Assembly: GCF_003265705.1 (NCBI RefSeq)
Contig: NW_020312817.1
Location: forward strand, 34,435,820 to 34,499,819
DNA: 64,000 nucleotides
Reading direction: 5' to 3'
From: Callorhinus ursinus
Taxonomy: Eukaryota > Chordata > Mammalia > Carnivora > Otariidae
Shown here: positions 1 to 10,869 of the stretch, in pieces
How the letters are laid out: each line of letters begins with the position of its first letter
Numbering within the stretch: position 1 is the first letter of the stretch
Notes under the pieces: generated by a model
Database searches by the model: none
What the model saw: the letters and a program-made list of their open reading frames with translations, nothing else
Told to the model about the DNA's origin: nothing
Made by a program: the position numbers and the translations under genes

Positions 1-312
1 CTAGAGGGTACAATGCTAAGTGAAATAAGTCAGAGAAACACAAATACCATATGATTTCACTTATACGTGGAATTAAAGAAACAAAACAAACAAAGAAAAA
101 AAATACAAACCAAAAAAACAGACTCTTAACTATAGAGAACGAACTGATGGTTACCAGAGGGGCGGTGGGTGGGGGAATGGGTGAAATAGATGAAGGGGAT
201 TCAGACTATACTTACCATGAATAGCACTGAGTAATATATAGAATTGTTGAATCACTATACTGTACACCTGAAACTAATATAAAACTGTTGACTATACTAG
301 AATTAAAATTAA
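1..312 (+). mobile_element. L1 LINE 3' end, truncated by window start
   Basis: The segment begins inside the end of L1 ORF2 / start of the 3' UTR ('tgctaagtgaaataagtcag', as in the copies at 22.8 kb and 30.1 kb) and ends with 'tgtacacctgaaactaatat' followed by an A-rich tail. It is the sense-strand 3' end of a carnivoran L1. The left boundary lies outside the window. Confidence 0.85.
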
Positions 313-599
313 AAAAGAAAAAGAAAAGAAAACTGACCCCAAAAGTCTATGGTATTTTAAGAGGCAGGAAAGAAAGCTAAAAGTATTATACTGTCCCACG
401 TACACTCCCAATCTGAAATATTTAGAATAGAACCAATCTCTTCCCCCTGTCTTTACCATCATTTCACCACCCCACAGTCATATTCTCAAGAGATTTTTCA
501 GGAAACCCCTAATATTCTTAGAAAAATCACAGCATCCATTTAATGTGAAGAGAATCATGCTTACTGAAAGAGAGGTTGCTTAAGGTCCTGAAAAGAACA
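313..599. other. Unique sequence, nothing recognised
   Basis: AT-rich single-copy-looking DNA. No open frame, splice pair or repeat signature could be supported. Confidence 0.5.
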
Positions 600-795
600 T
601 GAGCTTTGCAGTAAAGGCAAAGTGGGGTGAGCTCCTGCCTCCAGCTATGAAAATTTGGGTTTATTACTTCTCTAAGCCTCAGTTACTTTATCCATAAAGT
701 ATGGTGATTTGATTCCACCTCTGAGTGGTATAGTGACCGTAGGTAATATATGTGGAAGAGCCAGCACACAACAGTTCTTTGATAAATGCTTTGCA
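600..795 (+). repeat. MIR SINE relic
   Basis: Degenerate match to the MIR core and 3' half, recognisable from 'ttacttctctaagcctcagttactttatccataaagtatggtgat' -type order (given here only as a description of the core: cttctctaagcctcagt, then tccataaagtatggtgat). It is an ancient mammal-wide tRNA-derived SINE, much diverged. Confidence 0.65.
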
Positions 796-1926
796 TATGA
801 ATTTGTAGCTCTTAAACTGAAACTCAGAAGCAGTTTCTGGACATTTTAATTATATAATGCTTAATATCATTAAAATCTGCTATGTAAGTGCTTTGGTTCT
901 GGAGATCTCATAAGATGGCTAAATGAAAGGCTTTCCCTCTTTTCTTGTTAATTTTCAATTATTTACCCTCGGATTTTGGCTTGCAATTCATAGATTGTTA
1001 TTTGCCTTCCAAAATCACCTGAGGAAACAAGAAGGTTTGTTTGTACACAGCTCAAAACAGAATCAAAATTCTGATAATCTGCTATGCTGTAACCCCAAAA
1101 GACCATAAGAGGGAAAAGATGATGAATAAGGCATTGCTTCTCTGTTTGAGCACATTTTCGAAAAAACAGCAAAATCCAGTACTGTTCAGCAGCTCATAAT
1201 TTTTAACAATTTATTCTTGTAATAGAAAGAGAAAATGATTTCCAAGACCTCTTTTTTACTATTGTAAGCAAATTCTGCATTTCTAACCAGCTACATGGAA
1301 ATAACATTTAAACAAGGAGCAGTCAAATAGGTATAAAATAGCAAGTGATTGAGATCATTGGTGCGGTAAGGAGGGTAGGGAAAAAAATATTTTTCAAATG
1401 TTATGATGGTCCTCTCCTTGCACCCCTGCCCCCCATTCCAGAGATAAACCTCTTACAGGCCAATTATAAATGACTAGACAGATACAAGCCTGGTTAAGAC
1501 AAAAGCCTTTAAGGGATGGAAGGGCATTATCTGCTTTTAACTACCCAAATAATGATCGTAAAGAACTGCTGACTTAGAAACTGAACTCTAATGACCCCCT
1601 AGTCTAGCCACTCACTCCATATAGAAGTTTCTCTGGTAACATACCTAAACCACTCCAGTGAGAGAACTGCATTAAGTTCCTTCCAGGCAACCCACCCGAA
1701 TCTGCTATAGCTTCGAAGCTCAGGTCAAGCTCAGGAAAACCAGGCACTGAAAATTTTATAACGGTAGAGCTACTTCACTTCACAGGGTCTTGAGATGAAC
1801 TGCCGGAGGACAAACAAGGAAGAGGCAGACTTCTGGAGCTCCACGGATTCCCAATGAGGTACCCATCTGTGAGGCCTAACATGAGCAGCAATTCTACCGC
1901 AAGCAGAATGTGGTTCTCCAAAGACA
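796..1926. other. Mostly unique sequence
   Basis: No gene supported. The short frames on both strands at 923-1172 overlap each other antisense and have no family resemblance. From about 1480 onward the base composition becomes less AT-rich and leads without a visible boundary into the minisatellite at 1927. That flank may be part of an old LTR or other repeat, but I cannot name it. Confidence 0.4.
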
Positions 1927-2157
1927 CTTGGTCTCAGCCGACAACCAAGGGTCAAGAAAAGTGAGGACTTCCATCAAGATGCTTGGTCTCAGCCAACAAG
2001 CACGCCAAGGGTCAAGAAAAGTGAGGACTTCCATCAAGATGCTTGGTCTCAGCCGACAAGCACACCAAGAGTCAAGAAAAGTGAGGACTTCCATCAAGAT
2101 GCTTGGTCTCAGCCAACAAGCATGTCAAGAGTCAAGAAAAGTAAGGACTTCCATCAA
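1927..2157 (+). repeat. 60-bp minisatellite, about four units
   Basis: Units start with 'cttggtctcagcc' at 1927, 1982, 2042 and 2102, so the spacings are 55, 60 and 60 bp. Units share the core 'gtcaagaaaagtgaggactt' and differ at a handful of positions. The first unit lacks about 5 bp between 'cagcc' and 'ccaagg'. Because 60 is divisible by three, the array is open in one frame on each strand: plus 1910-2257 gives a 20-residue repeat containing SRKVRTSIKMLGLS, and minus 1894-2097 is also open. Both frames are best explained by the repeat period, not by coding selection. Confidence 0.93.
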
Positions 2158-2485
2158 CTCTAAGGGCTCTAAAGGGTGGCTCAGCCTGGTGTTTGAGCCT
2201 GAATTTCAATGGAAAAAAAGATCCCGCCCCCCTTTTCTTTTATCTTGCTTAATCTAGTCAATACCCAGTTACCCGACTGGCATCTAAAGTTTGTAGAGCC
2301 CAATCCTAGACCCAAAGGGTGAGTGAAACCTGAAGTGAGGTAGGCCTCCCCGGAAATCACCACTTTTTCCTCTGTGGAGGGAAGACCCACTCAGATGACT
2401 TCTTCCACACTGACAGAGGACTAACTGGGGAAGTTTGTGCAGTGGAACTGGCTTTATTGCCTGCTGCCTTGACAATTAAGACAGG
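2158..2485. other. Unassigned flank of the minisatellite
   Basis: Moderately GC-rich sequence after the array, possibly belonging to the same old element as the array's left flank. No known repeat or exon could be recognised. Confidence 0.35.
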
Positions 2486-2499
2486 ATGTTATCTAGAAA

Positions 2500-2582
2500 T
2501 CATTTTGCAATATATACAAACATAAAATCATTATGCTGTACACCTAAAATATGTTATATGTCAATTATATGTCAATAAAAAG
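2500..2582 (+). mobile_element. L1 3' tail fragment
   Basis: Contains 'tgtacacctaaaatatgtta' and 'caattatatgtcaataaaaag', the terminal phrase of older carnivoran L1 3' ends, directly comparable with the element ending at about 300. Confidence 0.7.
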
Positions 2583-2620
2583 AAAATGGCCTCACATTTA
2601 ACTTCTCACATGAATTTTCT

Positions 2621-2789
2621 TTTTTTAAGATTTTATTTATTTATTTGAAAGAGAGCAAGAGCGCACACATGCACAAGCAGGGGGGAGAGAAGCAGGCTCC
2701 CCACTGAGCAGGGAGCCCAACGTGGGGACCCTGGGATCATGACCTGAGTTGAAGGCAGACACTTAACCCACTGAGCCACCCAGGTGCCT
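2621..2789 (-). mobile_element. SINEC (carnivore tRNA-derived SINE)
   Basis: Antisense copy: T-rich tail complement, GA-rich middle, then 'ctgagccacccaggtgcc' at the head. It is flanked by a perfect 16-bp target-site duplication 'ctcacatgaattttct' at 2605-2620 and 2790-2805, so the boundaries are firm. Confidence 0.97.
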
Positions 2790-2869
2790 CTCACATGAAT
2801 TTTCTAATGCAAATTTTACTTCCAACATCTGAAACAGCAAGATACCGGGATTTACCAACCAGTTATGTT

Positions 2870-2945
2870 GCCCATGTCTTATTCATCTTTGTACCCCCAA
2901 TGTCCAGAGCAGTGCCAAGCATATAGCATGCACCTGAAACATTAG
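2870..2945 (+). repeat. L2 LINE 3' end relic
   Basis: The phrase 'cagagcagtgccaagcatat' followed by a degenerate end resembles the 3' terminus of ancient L2 elements. Confidence 0.5.
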
Positions 2946-2985
2946 CTGACCTAGACAAAGGACTGAAATGTGTTCAAACACTAAC

Positions 2986-3113
2986 CTTCAAAAGTGTTTC
3001 TTCATGTTGGAGATTATCAGAATCAGAGGGTTCTCTGCACAGTTTTTCCACATCTGCAGTAAGGTTTTTGTACCCAACGATGTGCAGAAGGCAAGCCTGA
3101 AGAGAGTCCCAAC
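2986..3113 (-). CDS. Candidate internal coding exon of an unidentified gene
   Basis: Read on the minus strand, this 128-nt block is preceded by a T-rich tract ending in the acceptor 'ttttttaactccttag' and followed by the donor 'gttagt' after the exon end 'ttgaag'. After two bases completing a split codon it has 42 sense codons with no stop, starting WDSLQACLLHIVGYKNL, with a central ADVEKLCREPSDSDN and ending EETLLK. The exon would therefore begin in phase 2-of-3 and end on a codon boundary. The translated peptide is amphipathic and charged, looks like real helical protein, and has no repeat signature. It lies too short and without ATG to appear as an ordinary frame. I do not recognise the gene. 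If real, a minus-strand gene spans at least this part of the window and the flanking DNA is intronic. Alternatives are a pseudo-exon or a fragment of a duplicated gene. Confidence 0.68.
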
Positions 3114-3665
3114 CTAAGGAGTTAAAAAATATTAGAAACACACGAGGTAAAACAAGACATTCTTTGGCATTTGTTCACTTGATCTATGTGCAATAATACT
3201 TTATTTATTTATATATTTAGAACACTGCTCAAATAGGATCTATTCAACAGAAGCTCAATTTTTTATTGAAGCTCCACGTGGACCGCTGTGGAAGTTGGGT
3301 AAAATTTATCTCTCATTTTGGACTTTTTTTAAACCAAGTTGCAAGAGCATGGCTTAAAAAAAACAAGGGAATTCTTTATGCAGGTGACTTGAAAGTAAGA
3401 TGTAGAAAATATAATGATGGCTTCTTAGGGATCACTTAGCCACCCCTAAGGAGGTATATCAGAAATATCTTAAAAGGGTGTGAGAGAGACAGAGAGAAAG
3501 AAATAGCCCTCAGAGATTCTTTTCAAATAAAACATAAAACTCTCTGCCTATAGGTGGTGTTAGACCACATCTCCAAGGTCTTCCTAGCGCTAACATTTGA
3601 AGAGGATCGTAATAACACCTGTTTTTAATGTGATCTTTTCAAACTCAGATATGAGATCACTCCCC
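3114..3665. other. Unique sequence upstream of the candidate exon
   Basis: On the minus strand this would be intron 5' of the exon at 2986-3113. No second exon, repeat or conserved-looking block was recognised. Confidence 0.4.
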
Positions 3666-3669
3666 TGTT

Positions 3670-3982
3670 TAGGGTCCAGGGAGAGAAATGCCAAGGATGC
3701 AACCCTTCAGGACAACTGAGCTGGGATACTCTGCTGGCTCACTGCCTGCTCTCCCCACTCTGTCGGACCATACCAACATCAGCAACTTCCACCAGTTCAT
3801 GGGGAAGGCCCCCACCCTAAGCCCACCCTAGGATGCCTGGCCTGTCATCACCACTGAGCAGGTGGCCTTCGGAGACTTTGACTTGGGGGCGGGGGCCACT
3901 GCTGGGCCTCTTCCCCAACCCTGCCCTGACTGATCTCTTAGTAGTTTAAAAGGCCTTGCCCCAGCCAGGTAAAAACAAATAA
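3670..3982 (+). pseudogene. Possible 3' end of an unrecognised retrocopy
   Basis: GC-richer than its surroundings and carrying cDNA-like sequence. One frame reads SDHTNISNFHQFMGKAPTLS before a stop, and the neighbouring frame reads VITTEQVAFGDFDLGAG. The block ends in 'aaaaacaaataaataaaa', which looks like a polyadenylation signal plus tail on the plus strand, at exactly the point where the zinc-finger homology of the minus-strand KRAB pseudogene stops. I do not recognise the parent gene and could not find a target-site duplication. It could equally be ordinary GC-rich sequence. Confidence 0.35.
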
Positions 3983-4700
3983 ATAAAATTTTGTAGGGTT
4001 TCTCACCAGCATGAGCTCAGCACGGGGATCCTAAGGGATGAAGGATTACTAAACACTTTCCCACCTTTACATTCACTGCATTTCTCTCCTGTGTAATTTC
4101 TCTTGGGCATATGGTTAGAATGGCTTCGGCTGGCTTTGCAACACAGATTATATGCATAGTGCTTCTCTCCAGGTTGAGTGGATGCCTGCTGATTAAGGGA
4201 TAGATATGTGGTAACTGAAGGCTTTCTCACTTTCATTGCACGCAAAGGAATTCTCCCCCATGCAAAGTCTGCGCCTTTTCCTGACCGTAGATGGCTTTTC
4301 CCAAATTTCATTCTGCTTTGCAGTGGTCTGTTGGTTCTAAGTTGAGACTTCTGGTCTGCACAGATGTCCTGGAGAAATCTCTCCGGGTCCTCAGCATCTC
4401 CTGCTCCTGGGGTGAGCAAGTTTAGGCTTTAAGAGAGGAGATCCTACTGAGGCCAGGCTCCTAAAGATCTCCAGCATCACGTCTTTGTACAGGATTTTCT
4501 GAGCAGAGTCCAGCAATGTCCACTCCTCCTCGTGGATAAGTGCACCACCACTTCCTCGAAGGTCCCCGTGTCCTGTGAGCAGGCGGTCATCAGCCCTGGA
4601 GCCCCGGCTTGCCGCTCCACGTTCCCCTCCTAAAGACCTGAGGGGTCTTGCGCAGACACCTTGATAAAAGTTGCAAAGTGTCTCCTTTTTAAGAGACAAG
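3983..4700 (-). pseudogene. KRAB zinc-finger gene, degenerate intronless copy
   Basis: KRAB-ZNF proteins are nuclear repressors: the KRAB box recruits TRIM28 and C2H2 fingers bind DNA. On the minus strand, 4442-4534 encodes a clear KRAB A-box (HEEEWTLLDSAQ, then LYKDVMLE and SLASVG). Its N-terminal part, TFEEVVVHLS at about 4535-4566, sits in another frame, so a small indel splits the box. Farther on, finger remnants appear: GEKHYAYNLCCKA, YTGEKCSEC at about 4070-4100, and HAGEKPYK at about 3985-4013, after which homology ends. KRAB, linker and fingers follow each other within 600 bp, although these parts lie on separate exons in functional family members, which indicates a processed copy. 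Several frame changes, stops and disrupted Cys/His spacing rule out a working protein. The specific parent gene is not identifiable from what is left. Confidence 0.85.
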
Positions 4701-4789
4701 GACGGCAGGTGTCACCATTTAAGTGGTGATGGTGCTGGAAGTCCCCGCCAGGCCAGAAAAGCCGGAGCTGCTTGCAGGTGCCAGAAGCA

Positions 4790-4930
4790 GTCTCCCAGGG
4801 CGCGGGCAGCAGGCCTGGCCGCGTGTTTCCACTTCCTTCCGGTCTAAGCCCAGGGCGCCGGGGGCGGGGGCGTGGCCAGGGTGGGGGCGGAGCCAGGGGC
4901 GGGACGGAGCCGCGGAGCAGGTCGGGGTCT
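4790..4930. promoter_or_regulatory. GC-box-rich, CpG-rich segment upstream of the KRAB copy
   Basis: A short CpG-dense block, rare in this AT-rich window. It contains at least three Sp1-type GC boxes ('ggggcggggg' at 4861, 'gggggcgg' near 4883, 'ggggcggg' near 4896) and an ETS-type site 'cttccggt' at 4836-4843. On the minus strand it lies directly 5' of the KRAB copy. It may be 5' UTR/promoter sequence carried with the KRAB copy, or a separate promoter. Activity is not shown by sequence. Confidence 0.55.
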
Positions 4931-4959
4931 CAGCACCTACGCATACGCAACCAACCGTT

Positions 4960-5115
4960 GATCACATACCAAAGCTCAAAATCCTTCTGCCTAGCCATTG
5001 CCTTCCCTTCTAGCCTCTTCTCATTCATGCACCCGCCTCGGGCCTACACTCTGCGCACCACCTGCCAGCTTCACCTCAGCCACACTGAGCCTCAGTTTCC
5101 ACAAACTTGCAGTAG
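4960..5115 (+). repeat. L2 LINE relic
   Basis: C/T-rich stretch ending 'ccagcttcacctcagccaca', resembling the ancient L2 consensus segment about 'ctccagccacactgg'. Overlapping open frames on both strands here (4723-5288) are a by-product of this composition. Confidence 0.4.
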
Positions 5116-6938
5116 TAACCCTCTCACATCCAGGCAAATTGACAGCACATTCCCCTCGAGGACCTCCTCCAACAACTGATAATGAGGCATTAAGTTTATC
5201 AACCAGCTCACTTCTAAAACAAAAGGCATTATTCTTCGAGTCTGTCAAGGACAGATGGATAGAACATGTTCAAAATAGAACAGAATAGGAGAATAGGCTG
5301 TACTAGGAACCTGGGAGACCTCAGTTTTTTTCCTTCCACGTGCAAGTAGAGGTTCGTTATTAAGGGTCTATAGAACATAAGGTTTTATCCCATAAGTATT
5401 GGGTGACAATGACCTCTGTGAGGAGGCAAAGTAAATATAACCCTATCATATTTATGAGATTGATTACATGGTTATTGTCCTTTAAAATTCTAATTTACTC
5501 AGAATCCACTTCAGTGTCTAGTTAAACTAAATTAACATGAGTCCTGGATAAGCCTCATGTATCTATTACACAGCAGGTTCAAAATTTGGTGTGCTTGTTT
5601 TGTTATTGTTTGCTTGCTTAAATTGGGCTTCATTAAGGAAAATGTGCACACTAAACAATTTTTAAAGTTCTCAAACTTTATCATAATCTGTGTTTACAGT
5701 GCTTGAGAGCTAACGAAGCCTCCATGGACTCTTCAAATGGGAGCTGACTCCTGATGTTGACAAGGAGGCAAACAGCCATGAAGATGAAGATCTCATGATG
5801 GGTGGTTTTCTATTTTCTTGCTATAACATACTTTTTTCCATTTTTATTTATACTACTAAATGTCTCCTAATGTAAGATCAGGGCCAGAAGAGTTGCGCAG
5901 CAAAGGCGAGGCAGTCGATTCTTGCCTACACCATTTTTAGACAGCAGAGATTAATTTCCTTCATAGTTCTCATGCCATACTCTGATTCGTTCAGAATATT
6001 GCCATTAGACTTATTGATCCAATGGGAATTCGATTATAAGTGTGAAATGAAGAAAACAGATGTAACTTATTTTTCTGTTAACCTAAATGATACTTAGTAA
6101 TTGTTTGAGTGAGACATGTATTTTTAGGAATCTTTAAACTCTGTGATGTTAATCATTTGACCAAAAATTCTTAGACCCTAGCAGGTAATCCCCAACTTTT
6201 TTTGCAGGGAAAAGAATGTGGCCAAAGTAGTTCTCCACATCTCTGAGTTGGGCAAGTACACATACTCTATTTTATTTACTCATTTTAAAAGGTGACCTGT
6301 TTTTTAATACCTTTCCTTGACTTGAGATCTAGGAATCAATAAGCATGTGATTAGAAAACATTAAAGATATAGGTACTAGAGCTGAAATGATAGCTATCTG
6401 GAAATCCAAAAATAATCAAACTAATGTCATGGTTCTTTAATTCATATGCAACCTTTACTCACTGCTTTATGATTAAAATGCTCCTTTGAAACTAAATTTA
6501 TTTTTGCCCTCTTCACAGGATGATCGATGATTAGGATTTTATTTGCAGTCTGCCAAAATTATCCATTTACATACCACTGACCACCCTCTGCAATAGTGAC
6601 ACTTTTATTGATGAAGCTCAATTTTCTATTAAGAACTAGAAGTGAAATATTATGTGTATGTAAGTCAGTAAATAAAAGAAACAAGTGACTTTGATGGAAT
6701 AATCTAAAGCAAAAACAATATTTTAAAAGATGAAGCAGGAAGATAGAGCATCCCCTTCTGACTCCTGTATGATGAAACCAAACAGCACAGGGAGTTCATA
6801 AAAACCTGTCACATTTGCCTTTTGTTCCCCAAATGTATCCAAGTTAGTTCCCCCTTCCCTGTTTTACTACCTCTTACTCTTGAGCTTTCCTAGCACCTCA
6901 GTTCCCCCAAGGTCCCTTACCCTTACACACACTCTTAT
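5116..6938. other. Unique AT-rich sequence
   Basis: No repeat, exon pair or RNA gene recognised across this stretch. Confidence 0.5.
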
Positions 6939-6953
6939 CATCACCCACTTTTT

Positions 6954-7148
6954 TTTTTAAGATTTTATTCATTTATTTGACAGAGAGAGAGAGACAGCGA
7001 GAGAGGGAGCACAAGCAGGGGGAGTGGGAGAGGGAGAAGCAGGCTCTCCACTGAGCAGGGAGCCTGATGCAGGGCTCCATCCCAGGACCCCGGGATCATG
7101 ACCCGAGCTGAAGGCAGACACCTAACGACTAAGCCACCCAGGTGCCCC
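6954..7148 (-). mobile_element. SINEC
   Basis: Full antisense copy with poly(T), GA-rich middle and 'aagccacccaggtgccc' head. Target-site duplication 'atcacccactttttt' occurs at about 6939-6953 and 7149-7163. Confidence 0.97.
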
Positions 7149-7163
7149 ATCACCCACTTTTTT

Positions 7164-7614
7164 GACTCCATACCTCAGGATTTCCCACCAAATCCTTTCT
7201 ATCAACTATCCAGTTGAGACTCACTGCTTGGACTCTTAGTGGATACAACTTTCATCTTTTCTGGGGCCTGGAGTATTGCCACAAGTAAAAGAGTTTTTCC
7301 CCAGTGCCAGAAAATACATAGGCCGAATAATCCCACCCTACTCCCTCAAGTTAGGAGGAGTTAATGGTTGACTATTTAAGCATGTAAGAGGCCATCATTA
7401 CAAAGACTGGGGTGACACAAGAAATAAGAAATATGAGCTTAGGAAAGGAAAAAAATAAGTTATCAACACATACTATTTGGTACTGATAAACCCATAATGA
7501 CAGGTCTAATTTTTACTGCAAACAAAAAGGACATTAAGAACGTAGAGAAAATGCAAAAGCCCAGAGATATTTAAAAAAAATTTTTAACATTTTCTGGGTC
7601 TGCAATATGTATGG
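7164..7614. other. Unique sequence
   Basis: Nothing recognised. Confidence 0.5.
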
Positions 7615-7630
7615 AAAAAGAGACATTATC

Positions 7631-7824
7631 GGGCGCCTGGGTGGCTCAGATGGTTAAGCGTCTGTCTTCGGCTCAGGTCATGATCCCAGGGTCTTGGGAT
7701 TGAGTCCCGCATCAGGCTCCCTACTCCTTAGGAGCCTGCTTCTCCCTCTGCCTCTCTCTCTCTCTGCCTCTCTCTCTCTCTCTCTGTCTCTCATGAATAA
7801 ATAAATAAAAAGTTAAAAAAAAAG
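7631..7824 (+). mobile_element. SINEC with expanded CT tract
   Basis: Sense copy starting 'gggcgcctgggtggctcag', with a long (CT)n/(CTCTG)n region and 'catgaataaataaataaaa' end. Flanked by 'aaaaagagacattatc' at 7615-7630 and 7825-7840. The ending resembles the subfamily common in dog-like carnivores. Confidence 0.97.
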
Positions 7825-7840
7825 AAAAAGAGACATTATC

Positions 7841-8560
7841 TGATTAACATAACTGATTTTTTTCTTCCATGACTTCCCAGATTCTCTCCAGGCAAAGTCA
7901 TATGGGAATTCTGAAAGTCCTACTTCTCATCGTTCAATCACATTTATTTTACATCATATTATATGGATTATAGCACTTACTGAATAAGTACAAAAGAATA
8001 CTTATATAACATATGCAGGATTTATAATGAATACTCATGCTGCCATCTGATCCTAGCTCAAATGATAAAACACTGCGATTTTGATGCTCCTGTGTGCTCC
8101 CACATGATCTCCCCTCTGCTGTGTGCTTCACAACCCTGCTTTCAATAATTTTATTAATCCCATACTTCTCTTTGTGGTTTTATCACATATGGCTGTAACT
8201 CAAAATGCAGTATTTAGTTTTGCATTATTTGAACTTCATGCAAATGACATAATTATTCTGAAAATTACCTATTGCTTCAAAAGTCTGATTCATGCAGGTT
8301 GACCCATAGAACTACAAATCATTAAGTCTCAGTCTTGCATTTTGTTCTACTGTATGAATACACCAATTTTCAGTTCAGTTGGAATTTTGGGTTACTTAAA
8401 AGTTCTGGGGTTGAGATTAGCACAATTATTTAAATTTACAAGATGATCTCAAATAGTTTTCCAAAGTGATTTTATCAACATACTCTGTCAATTACTGTGA
8501 GATGTGTGTTAAAATATTCCACTATGATGGTAAATTTGACAAATTTTACTTGTAGTGTTT
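7841..8560. other. Unique sequence
   Basis: Nothing recognised apart from a short GT repeat at its right edge. Confidence 0.5.
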
Positions 8561-8562
8561 GG

Positions 8563-8592
8563 GTGTGTGGGTGTGTGTGTGTGTGTGTGTGG
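8563..8592 (+). repeat. (GT)n microsatellite
   Basis: Interrupted then pure GT run of about 30 bp. Confidence 0.9.
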
Positions 8593-8849
8593 CCTCGTCA
8601 CTAAATTCGTAGAAGTTTTGAACTATTATAACTTCCTAGGGATTTGAAACGCATTGTTAAGTAGTAACTTTTTATGTCTCTAGTAGCACATTACTTGAAC
8701 TTTATGTCTTAAAGTTTATTTGGTGTGATATTAATATAGCTTCTTTAGCATTCTGTAGTATTAGCCTCCTAGATCATTTTTTCAATCTTTTACTTCCAAC
8801 TTTTCATACCCTTACATTTCAGGTGTTTATCTTGTAAACAGCCTGTATC

Positions 8850-10720
8850 CTAAATGTTTTTATATAATCTGAAATATTTTCTTTTTAACTGGAAATTTTA
8901 ATCAATGTACAATTACTATTATTTCCTCCTTTCTAATCCTTATTCCTTTAATTTATTTTTAAAATATTTTAATATGCTATTTATCTGTGCCTTTTTTTTT
9001 TACCTTCTTTGATTTTGCCAAGTATTTTTCTTGTTTTCAATTTTATTCTTTGATTATTTCTATTGTGTCTTGGTTTTCTGTTTCATTGATTTTTTTTTTT
9101 GCTCTTGTCTGTTATTTTCTTCCTCCTACTTTTTTTTAGATTAATATTGTTCTTCTTTTGTTAATGTCTTAAGTTTAGTATACTTAGCTCATTATTTTCT
9201 CTAATATAAGAACTTAAGGCTAAAAAATTTTCTCAAGACATTACTTTTATTGCCTCCCACAAGTTTTATATGTAGTATTTTTATTTTCTTTCAGTTCTTA
9301 GCACTTATTTTTAATACTCATTATGAATTTTTCCTTGATTTATGAGTACTTTAGAAATTTATTTTAATTTCCAAATATTAACAAATTATTTCTCTTTCTG
9401 TTTTTAAGTTCGGACTTAACTGCATTGTGGTCAGAGGTTTTGGCCAGAACAATAACTTTGAAATTTAATGGAAACTTGCTTCATTGCCCAATGTAATCAA
9501 TTTTATAAATGACCCATTTTATAAAAGCTTGAGAAGAATGTATATTCTCTAATGTTTGACACAGAATTCCATATATGTCCATTATTATTTTAATTTAAAT
9601 TCAATTAGCCAACATATAGTACATCATTAGTTTTTGATTTAGTGTTCAATGATTCATCAGTTGCGTATAACACCCAGTGCTCATCACATCACGTGCTCTC
9701 CTTAATGCCCATCACCCAGTTACCCCATCCCCCCATCCACCTCCCTTTCCACAACCCTCAGTTTGTTTCCCGGAGTCAAGAGTCTCTCATGGCTTGTCTC
9801 CCTCTCTGATTTCTTCCCATCCAGTTTTCCCCCACTTTCCCTATGATCCTCTGCACTCATAGATGTCCATTAAATCAAGTTTGCACCTGTTGTAATCCTG
9901 TGAAAAGTTTGCTTAATTTTTTGTCAGGTTTTACTACCAATGATAGGTAGAGGTATGGAATCTCTCACTATGATGGTGGCAAGTTTGTCAGTTCACATAT
10001 ATTTTGAGACTATTTTAATAGTTGCACACATATTTAGAATTGTTATATTTTCCTAATGAATTCAAATTTTTCTCATTGTGTTGTGACTTTCTGTATGCAT
10101 TAGGGTTTTTGCCTTAAAATTTTTTTTTCTGATATTAATAAAATACACTAGGTTTCCCTTATTAGGAATTTCCTAATAAACCTTTCTCTACCCTTTCACT
10201 TTCAACTGTTATGTGTCCTTACACTTTAGATGCATCTTTTGTAAATGACATTTATCTAAATGATTTATCAATTTGTAATCTCTGTCATTTAACTGGTGAG
10301 TTAAGTTCACTTACATTTATTATAATTATTGACATAGTTGAAATGATTTCTAGACTATTTCTTTTTTGTTTGTCTCACTTATTTCTCTTTTTTTCCAGTT
10401 TCCCTTTTTTTATTAAGTTTTTGTTTCATCTTTTTCATTAATGTACTTTTTCCCCTTTCACTGATTTGAAATTTATACTCTTTCTATTCACTTAATGATT
10501 ACCTTTAACATTTTACCATGCTTGCTAACTTAACAAAATCTAACATTAAACCATCCCTGAACTTTAAAACAGATTAGTATTGATTATCTCCTCCTTTCCC
10601 AATTTATGTACTATTAGACACTACCATCATTATTTTATTCAGGCAATGTTTATCTGGACTGTTCAACAGTTTTTTTTCTTTTGTATTGTGATTGTTTTTG
10701 TATTGTCTTAAAAAATGGCC
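8850..10720 (-). mobile_element. Old L1 ORF2 relic, antisense
   Basis: AT-rich plus strand matches the antisense of L1 ORF2. Recognisable blocks are 'gcattgtggtcagaggtttt' near 9422, 'gagaagaatgtatattct' near 9532 and the 'tatgtccattaaatcaag' continuation at 9872. Heavily diverged, with no retained reading frame. It was later split by the younger L1 at 9585-9858. Outer boundaries are approximate. Confidence 0.72.
9585..9858 (-). mobile_element. 5'-truncated L1 3' UTR, antisense
   Basis: About 274 bp of carnivoran L1 3' UTR in reverse ('tcattagtttttgatttag', 'gataacaccc'-type block, 'ccctcagtttgtttcc'). Flanked by the 14-bp duplication atatatgtccatta (9571-9584) / atagatgtccatta (9859-9872), one mismatch. 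Inserted into the older L1. Confidence 0.9.
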
Positions 10721-10869
10721 TTTAGATTTTGGAGTTTTCATGAGAACAGATTTCGTATAGTAGGCTCCTGTTTCTTGGGTTTTTTAAATCTTCAAATGTC
10801 TTTTTTAGAATATATTTTACATCATTACCTCATTTTTAACTGTAAAAATATTTACATCATTTTTAATTG

